A stretch of DNA of 64,000 bases from NCBI GenBank assembly GCA_951813545.1, contig OX638352.1, forward strand, positions 5,303,966 to 5,367,965, read 5' to 3'. Source of the DNA: an uncultured Poribacteria bacterium. Its GTDB lineage: Bacteria > Poribacteria > WGA-4E > WGA-3G. The translations under genes and the position numbers were made by a program. The notes below the pieces were generated by a model. That model did no database searches. It was not told the origin of the DNA and saw only the letters and a program-made list of their open reading frames with translations. Positions 58,873 to 64,000 of this stretch are shown here, piece after piece (within the stretch, counting starts at the first letter, position 1; each line of letters begins with the position of its first letter).

Positions 58873-61401
58873 ATGATTTCACCCAATTACACCTCACAAC
58901 GCATTTGCCTGATTTTGGTGTTAGTATTTGTTGCTTTCACCGCTAACCCCGGTAAAGAGACAACCTCTGGCTTTTCGCAAGAGGGGATTCCATTCTTAAA
59001 ACAGTACTGCTTCGGCTGCCATGCTGGCGATGAACCTGCCGCCGAACTTGCACTCAATTCATTTCCAGACGATCTTTCGCTAATTGAGAATCGTGATGTA
59101 TGGGAGCGGGTCTTAGATATGGTAACGACAGGCCACATGCCCCCATCGGAGAGTGAGCAACAACCAACGATGGAAGAATCAGATGCCTTTGTTGCGCATA
59201 TTGAGGCGATTTTTGAACACGCAGATCGGACGGCGAAACCGGATCCAGGTCGAATAACAATACGCCGACTCAATAAAGTTGAATACAAAAACACCGTTCG
59301 AGATATGCTCGGCGTTGATTTCGATCCTACCGAAAATTTCCCCGCGGATGACGTAGGACACGGATTTGATAATATCGGTGATGTGCTGACCATGTCGCCG
59401 CTCCTGATGGAACGCTATCTTGAAGCAGCAGAAGCCATTGCGACGCGTGTGATTTTAGTAGAACCGCCACCGCCTTCTAAACGCTATCAAGGAGCGTCGC
59501 GCCTCGATCCACGCCACGATGATGTCCCTGATCAACGCTTCAGATTACTTGATCCAACCGCTACAGAAGCGTGGAAATCTGGTCCCTTTACGACAGGTGC
59601 GACATACTTCAAGATGTTCCCAGATGAGGAAATCATCTACAAAGCAACACTCTACGTTGAGCCTGAGGGTCAAACTCCTGTTGCTGAAAATGATCCTTAT
59701 AGTGAAACCTCTGTCACTGAAACTGATAATGAAACCCCTATCGCTGAGACTGATAGTCAAACCCCTGTTGAAATCGCCCTATTTATTCAAGGTGAGGCAT
59801 TAGAGTCGGTCTCTCCGCCAGAAGAACTCGCACGATTGGTTGGTGTGGACCCGGCAGCGGAAAACAGGATGAAGATTCTAAAGACCTTTGAGATTACTTC
59901 CCGCGACCCGAAAAAGACGCAGACTGTTGAGTTCCTTGTTACTGGCATTCCGAACATCGAGAGGGCAGGGATTGCGATGGTTAAGCCTACAGAGGGTGAG
60001 GCATCCGCCAAGCTCCAAATTCGGACACTCTGGGCGGAAGGTCCATTGGACACTCGCCCCGATACTCAACTCGAAATTTTGGCATGTACGCCGGACATCC
60101 CACAAGTAGAACAGACGCGTGAAGTGTTGACTCGTCTGCTCCGCCGTGGGTATCGCCGTCCGCCGACTGAAGTCGAAGTAGAGCAGCTTGTGCAGTTTGT
60201 AGGCGCAATTCAAGCCGATGGCGCAAAGTGGGAAGCAGCGATTCAGCAGGCGATCAAAGTTATCCTCTGTTCACCGAAGTTCCTATTTCGGTTGGAGTTA
60301 GATAACCGTCCGCAAAGTCCAGATCCATATCCGATTGATGAATTCCAACTCGCATCGCGACTCTCTTATTTTTTGTGGAGCAGTATGCCAGATGACGAGC
60401 TTCTTGAACTCGCAGAGAAAAATCAACTGACTGACAATCTTGAGGCACAAGTTAAACGGATGTTGGCGGATCCGAAAGCTACGGAATTAGCACGCGACTT
60501 TGGTTCACAATGGCTGCAGATCCAACGACTCGCGACGGTTACTCCTGACAAGGAGCGATTTCCTACCTTTGGTCGTAGATTGCGAGCCGCGATGTTGAAG
60601 GAAACAGAACTCTTTGTTGCGTCAATCCTTCGTGAGGATCAGAGTGTCCTTGATTTACTTACTGCAGATTACACCTTTCTCAATAAGGAATTAGCAAACC
60701 ATTACGGCATTACCGATACACAAGGAAATTGGATGGGACAGAAGAAAACTGTCCTCGGTGGCGAAGCAATTAAAGGCAGAGAGTTTCAGCGCGTTGCGTT
60801 GCAAGGTGTCTCACGCGGTGGTATACTTACGCATGCCAGCGTCCTGACGGTGACTTCTAACCCAACGCGTACCTCGCCAGTAAAAAGAGGACGGTGGGTC
60901 TTGGAACAGGTACTCGGTTCACCGCCACCCCCGCCACCACCAGATGTCCCAGAATTGGAAGAGGACCACGAGGCGATTACCGGAACCACATTGCGAGAAC
61001 GCCTTGAACAACATCGAGAAGATCCGGCGTGTGCCAACTGCCATGCCAAGATGGACCCTATCGGATTCGCACTCGAAAACTATAACGCGATTGGAGCGTT
61101 TCGGACCAAAGAAGGCGAATTGGAGATTGATACAACCGCCGAATTACCAGATGGCACCTCCTTTGATGGTATAGCGGACCTGAAACAGATCCTTAAAGAT
61201 AGGAAACAACAGTTTGTACGCTGTTTGACAGAGAAAATGTTGACGTATGCTTTAGGCAGAGGATTGGAATATTATGATCGTCCAACTGTTGACAGGATCG
61301 TAGCACAACTGGAGTCTGAAGGTTATAGGAGCTCCGTACTGATTACTGAAATTGTTAAAAGTGATCCGTTCCGTTTGAGACGTGGCACTAAGGATAATTG
61401 A
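58873..61401 (+). CDS. DUF1587/DUF1592/DUF1588/DUF1585 cytochrome-type protein
   Basis: About 842 residues from ATG 58873 (MISPNYTSQ); the frame opens at 58735. A hydrophobic signal is followed by a haem-type 'YCFGCHAGDEP' (CxxCH), DUF1587 'IRRLNKVEYKNTVRDMLGVD', an inserted Thr/Glu-rich repeat region near residues 265-300 ('ETDNETPIAETDSQ'), DUF1592 and DUF1588 with 'CANCHAKMDPIGFALENYNAIG' (second CxxCH, in parts), and a DUF1585 end 'MLTYALGRGLEYYDRPTVDRI'. This architecture is typical of planctomycetes, verrucomicrobia and relatives. The usual DUF1552 partner gene is not next to it. Function unknown; periplasmic electron transfer has been suggested for the family. Confidence 0.87.
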   Translation: MISPNYTSQRICLILVLVFVAFTANPGKETTSGFSQEGIPFLKQYCFGCHAGDEPAAELALNSFPDDLSLIENRDVWERVLDMVTTGHMPPSESEQQPTMEESDAFVAHIEAIFEHADRTAKPDPGRITIRRLNKVEYKNTVRDMLGVDFDPTENFPADDVGHGFDNIGDVLTMSPLLMERYLEAAEAIATRVILVEPPPPSKRYQGASRLDPRHDDVPDQRFRLLDPTATEAWKSGPFTTGATYFKMFPDEEIIYKATLYVEPEGQTPVAENDPYSETSVTETDNETPIAETDSQTPVEIALFIQGEALESVSPPEELARLVGVDPAAENRMKILKTFEITSRDPKKTQTVEFLVTGIPNIERAGIAMVKPTEGEASAKLQIRTLWAEGPLDTRPDTQLEILACTPDIPQVEQTREVLTRLLRRGYRRPPTEVEVEQLVQFVGAIQADGAKWEAAIQQAIKVILCSPKFLFRLELDNRPQSPDPYPIDEFQLASRLSYFLWSSMPDDELLELAEKNQLTDNLEAQVKRMLADPKATELARDFGSQWLQIQRLATVTPDKERFPTFGRRLRAAMLKETELFVASILREDQSVLDLLTADYTFLNKELANHYGITDTQGNWMGQKKTVLGGEAIKGREFQRVALQGVSRGGILTHASVLTVTSNPTRTSPVKRGRWVLEQVLGSPPPPPPPDVPELEEDHEAITGTTLRERLEQHREDPACANCHAKMDPIGFALENYNAIGAFRTKEGELEIDTTAELPDGTSFDGIADLKQILKDRKQQFVRCLTEKMLTYALGRGLEYYDRPTVDRIVAQLESEGYRSSVLITEIVKSDPFRLRRGTKDN

Positions 61402-61403
61402 CG

Positions 61404-62585
61404 ATGCGATTTTTTTTGATTTTCCTTGCGGTTCGGTCATCTGCGTTAGTTAAGCTGATGGACCTATTCCGTATATCTGAAGAAACGTCCAAGCAAAAAC
61501 CATTCCATTTCGTTTCACGCTGTGCGTCTTTTAATTTACCTTTCAGTTTTGCGGCTCTCCCGTTATTAATCATAATTTTACAACCGAGTTGTTATATATC
61601 TCAGTATAAAACAGTAAATAAAAATCCTACTTCACAGTCGGAGAAAAAATATGCTTCTCATTTAGCGTTGGAGGAAAAATATTCCGTTTATTTAGATGCG
61701 ACATGGACGACAAAAGACGCTGCTGCGCTTCTAAAGGTCTTTAAATCTATGCCGTTAGGTCTGAATTTAGACTTTTCTTCATGGAAAATCACTAATGATG
61801 ATTTAGAAAACGGTATTAAAATTGAATCCAAAAACAAACTAAAATTCGTTACGGTTAGTAGAAATATCTTCCCTGTTGAAGAATCTGAAGAGGTTTTGTC
61901 ACCGGACAAGGAGCTGTATTCTGCTGTCGTTCAATTCGTAACAGAGAATGGAACAAACAGATCCGTAATAGAATCAATATTGCAAAAAAGGTATGGTATA
62001 TCTGTACGCACTTCATCAACCGGGATCGCCCCAAACAGAACACCAGAACGCTACTCGAATTTTGAAAATGACGATCTGATGCTGATTATATCAGTATTTG
62101 AAGAATTCCCACAGGCATTACATAAAATACCGCAATTAAAGTATATAATCCGCAGAATTGATACGGAAGAAAAAGGAATGAGTTATGCCCGGCCAGGTCG
62201 CGGTTCTATAGTGTTAGCTGAATCTATTCTCATGCGCAGTGGTCTTTATAATGTTAATGATACGCGTAAAATAATTACCCACGAAAAGGCACATTTTTTA
62301 TGGTTTTATGTTTTTAATAAAAAACTTAGAGCGGATTGGGCGAAACTTGGAGGATGGTCCCGAGATTCAAGTGAATCCGGTTGGTCCACGACTAAAGAAC
62401 GATCAACGTTTGTAACAGATTACGCTTATACAGAAAATCCAAATGAGGATATGGCAGAAAGTATCGGATTTTATTTTGTGTATCCCGATCAACTTCGTTC
62501 CTGTTGCCCTGAGAAATATGAGTTTATTCATAATCGGATTATGCTTACGTACGGCAAACGTTGGGACACGTCTAATCTCATGTAG
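61404..62585 (+). CDS. Putative zinc metallopeptidase, unknown family
   Basis: About 393 residues from ATG 61404, 2 nt after the preceding stop. A hydrophobic segment lies at about 52-66 (FAALPLLIIILQPSC), so it may be a lipoprotein or membrane-anchored. 'ITHEKAHFLWFYV' carries HExxH, and 'NPNEDMAESIGFYFVYPDQL' about 65 residues later supplies a plausible third ligand Glu, as in gluzincin-type peptidases. Base composition is visibly more AT-rich than neighbours, which suggests transfer. The true start may lie further in. Confidence 0.6.
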   Translation: MRFFLIFLAVRSSALVKLMDLFRISEETSKQKPFHFVSRCASFNLPFSFAALPLLIIILQPSCYISQYKTVNKNPTSQSEKKYASHLALEEKYSVYLDATWTTKDAAALLKVFKSMPLGLNLDFSSWKITNDDLENGIKIESKNKLKFVTVSRNIFPVEESEEVLSPDKELYSAVVQFVTENGTNRSVIESILQKRYGISVRTSSTGIAPNRTPERYSNFENDDLMLIISVFEEFPQALHKIPQLKYIIRRIDTEEKGMSYARPGRGSIVLAESILMRSGLYNVNDTRKIITHEKAHFLWFYVFNKKLRADWAKLGGWSRDSSESGWSTTKERSTFVTDYAYTENPNEDMAESIGFYFVYPDQLRSCCPEKYEFIHNRIMLTYGKRWDTSNLM

Positions 62586-62610
62586 ATTAACATAACAGGA
62601 CGGACCCAAA

Positions 62611-63012
62611 ATGACAGAACTGAGAACGTAGCACGAAATCTTAATCGGAGATCTCGCTGCCAATCGTGCGGAAGCCATTGACTATCTTGATTTGTCCCTA
62701 CAAGAATACCAAATTGACGGTGACACATCCTTCTTTCTAAAAGGGATTCGCAATATCATAGAGGCACTCGGTGGAGTTACGGAAATTGCGAAGCAAACGG
62801 ATACGGAACCTGAAGTCCTCTGTGAGGTGTTCTCCAGCGACGATGTCCCTTGCATTGATACGCTCAACATTATTGCTAACGCGTTGGGGGGTCGGTTGTC
62901 AATTGAACCTTTAGCGGCTGTGAGCCCAAATCCTGAAGTTAAGGATAAGGATCATCCAATTGCCCAGCGGGTGCCTACGCGCGTGAGCCTCTCAGACACC
63001 ACCGATTCATAA
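62611..63012 (+). pseudogene. HigA/HTH antitoxin-like gene with an in-frame TAG
   Basis: ATG 62611 reads MTELRT, then TAG (62629-62631), then HEILIGDLAANRAEAIDYL on in the same frame to the end at 63012. The downstream part has 'GGVTEIAKQTDTEPEVL' and 'DTLNIIANALGGRLSIEPL', the pattern of small HTH addiction-module antidotes. A TTG at 62692 could restart translation but has no good ribosome binding site. It is either a one-mutation pseudogene or a restart gene. No toxin partner is visible. Confidence 0.6.
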
Positions 63013-63056
63013 GTCTTGTGGGGCAGGCAATCGGTTTATCAAAGGAAAGTTATCGT

Positions 63057-63269
63057 ATGAAAGTAATGAAAAAATACAAGAACTACGAAGAGGGGCTCAA
63101 GGTGCGATTGGCAGATTCGGCGTATGCGAAGGAATATTTTACCGTAGCACTTGAGGAATATGAGGAAGATGGTAACATTGAAGCGTTTTTGCTTGCAGTC
63201 AAAGACGTAGCAAACGATCAAGGCAGCGAGTCTCAACCTTGCTACCGCAACGATGGAAAATGCTCATGA
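63057..63269 (+). pseudogene. Truncated paralog of the HTH antitoxin-like gene
   Basis: 70 residues from ATG 63057 (AGGAAA upstream). 'KVRLADSAYAKEYFTVALEEY', in parts, and 'DGNIEAFLLAVKDVANDQG' match the N-terminal half of the same HTH family as the preceding gene. The HTH half is then missing and replaced by 'SESQPCYRNDGKCS'. The stop overlaps the next ATG (ATGA), so it may still couple translation of the downstream gene. Confidence 0.55.
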
Positions 63270-64000
63270 ACACATTAAAACAACTTTCACGTCGAACATT
63301 TTTACGTGGTCTGGGTGTCAGTGCTATTTTACCGGTACTCAATCCCTTGACCGCTCTGGCAGATATTCCGTCAAAAGAGGGACCGATTACCCGCTATCCT
63401 GATCCAGCGGTTGAAATTATCGACCCCCGTTTCGCGAAATATAAAATTGGGAACGCAGTCGTAGAACGACTGTGGACAGGCGCGCGTTGGTCCGAGGGAC
63501 CTGTCTGGTTCGGTGATGGCGGATACCTCCTCTGGAGCGATATACCGAACAACCGTATTCTGAAATGGCAGGAAGCCACGGGTAAGGTGAGCACCTATCG
63601 CAAACCATCTAACCATACCAACGGTCACACGCGCGATCGGCAAGGTAGACTCATCAGTTGTGAACACGGAACGCGGTGTGTAACACGAACCGAATACGAC
63701 GGAGCGATTACTGTCCTGATTGATAACTTTGAAGGAAAACGGTTCAATGCGCCAAATGATGTGGTCGTCCATCCGGATGAACATATCTGGTTTACCGATC
63801 CCGGATACGGTATCATGTTCAATTACGAAGGGCATAAAGCACCCTTTGAACTGCCGACTTCCGTCTATCGTCTTAATCCAGACACCGGTAAGGCAACCGT
63901 CGTGACAGATGAACTCGAAAAACCGAACGGCATCTGTTTTTCACCTGACTACGATAAACTCTATATCGCTGATACGGGTCCACCTAAAAATATCGTTGTC
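63266..64000 (+). CDS. SMP-30/gluconolactonase family protein, exported (partial at the window end)
   Basis: ATG 63266 opens a frame running off the right edge (245 residues seen). The N-terminus 'MNTLKQLSRRTFLRGLGV' has the twin-arginine pattern SRRTFLRG, followed by a hydrophobic stretch ending ALA, i.e. a Tat signal. The propeller has 'ARWSEGPVWFGDGGYLLWSD' (metal Glu), 'HTRDRQGRLISCEHG', 'NAPNDVVVHPDEHIWFTDP' (Asn and Asp ligands) and 'KPNGICFSPDYDKLYIAD'. It would hydrolyse a sugar lactone or a related substrate in the periplasm. Confidence 0.9.
   Translation, partial: MNTLKQLSRRTFLRGLGVSAILPVLNPLTALADIPSKEGPITRYPDPAVEIIDPRFAKYKIGNAVVERLWTGARWSEGPVWFGDGGYLLWSDIPNNRILKWQEATGKVSTYRKPSNHTNGHTRDRQGRLISCEHGTRCVTRTEYDGAITVLIDNFEGKRFNAPNDVVVHPDEHIWFTDPGYGIMFNYEGHKAPFELPTSVYRLNPDTGKATVVTDELEKPNGICFSPDYDKLYIADTGPPKNIVV

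Noticed and set aside
1..64000. CRISPR array
   Set aside because: No regularly spaced direct repeats of 23-40 bp were seen.

Overview
The window looks like a chromosomal piece of an uncultured bacterium, most probably a member of Candidatus Poribacteria or a near relative. This is inference. It rests on a DUF1587/1592/1588/1585-type cytochrome protein of the planctomycete kind, an anaerobic sulfatase maturase, many secreted beta-propeller, LamG and discoidin-like proteins, and a shared C-terminal KLATTW tail on two secreted proteins. No rRNA, tRNA or CRISPR array was seen.

Layout. 1-4558: the 3' end of a bioA-like gene, then two exported proteins on the minus strand (beta-propeller; SpoIVB/S55 peptidase). 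4966-9631: glycerol kinase and an NtrC-type two-component system. 9681-12186 (minus): TonB-dependent receptor and rhodanese. 12804-19222: a translation operon (infC with a probable AUA start, rpmI, rplT, a Phe T-box riboswitch, pheS, pheT, ubiE/menG). 19276-23079: HDAC-like deacetylase, then a small accessory block (GIY-YIG protein, HicAB, orphan N6 adenine methylase). 23204-28221: LamG protein, then an operon of anaerobic sulfatase maturase, zeta-toxin-like kinase, small partner, sugar isomerase and propeller protein. 28411-30030: GT-C-like membrane protein. 30092-35400: consensus promoter, histidine leader peptide with attenuator, hisZ, hisG, hisS and a metallophosphoesterase. 35587-40200: a mobile-element-scarred stretch (two small membrane/coiled-coil proteins, tyrosine recombinase, holA, decayed tnpB, decayed integrase). 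40363-45114: secreted proteins. 45655-54977: a heavy-metal efflux cluster (CDF protein, Cys-containing exported protein, CzcC/CzcB/CzcA-like RND system) and an exported protein behind an ECF-sigma-type promoter. 55014-58562 (minus): threonine-synthase-like enzyme, ornithine carbamoyltransferase and Ldh2-type dehydrogenase. 58873-64000: DUF1592-family cytochrome protein, putative metallopeptidase, two damaged HTH/antitoxin-like genes and the start of an SMP-30/gluconolactonase.

The most notable observations are regulatory. A T-box with a UUC specifier precedes pheST. A 17-residue leader peptide with four consecutive His codons, plus an attenuator, precedes hisZGS. So two amino-acid-sensing leader mechanisms of different type sit about 16 kb apart. 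infC appears to use AUA as its start codon, which would fit IF3 autoregulation. A family of short palindromes (GG-rich arm, 3-nt centre, CC-rich arm) lies between genes and also in frame inside ubiE and the RND adaptor gene.
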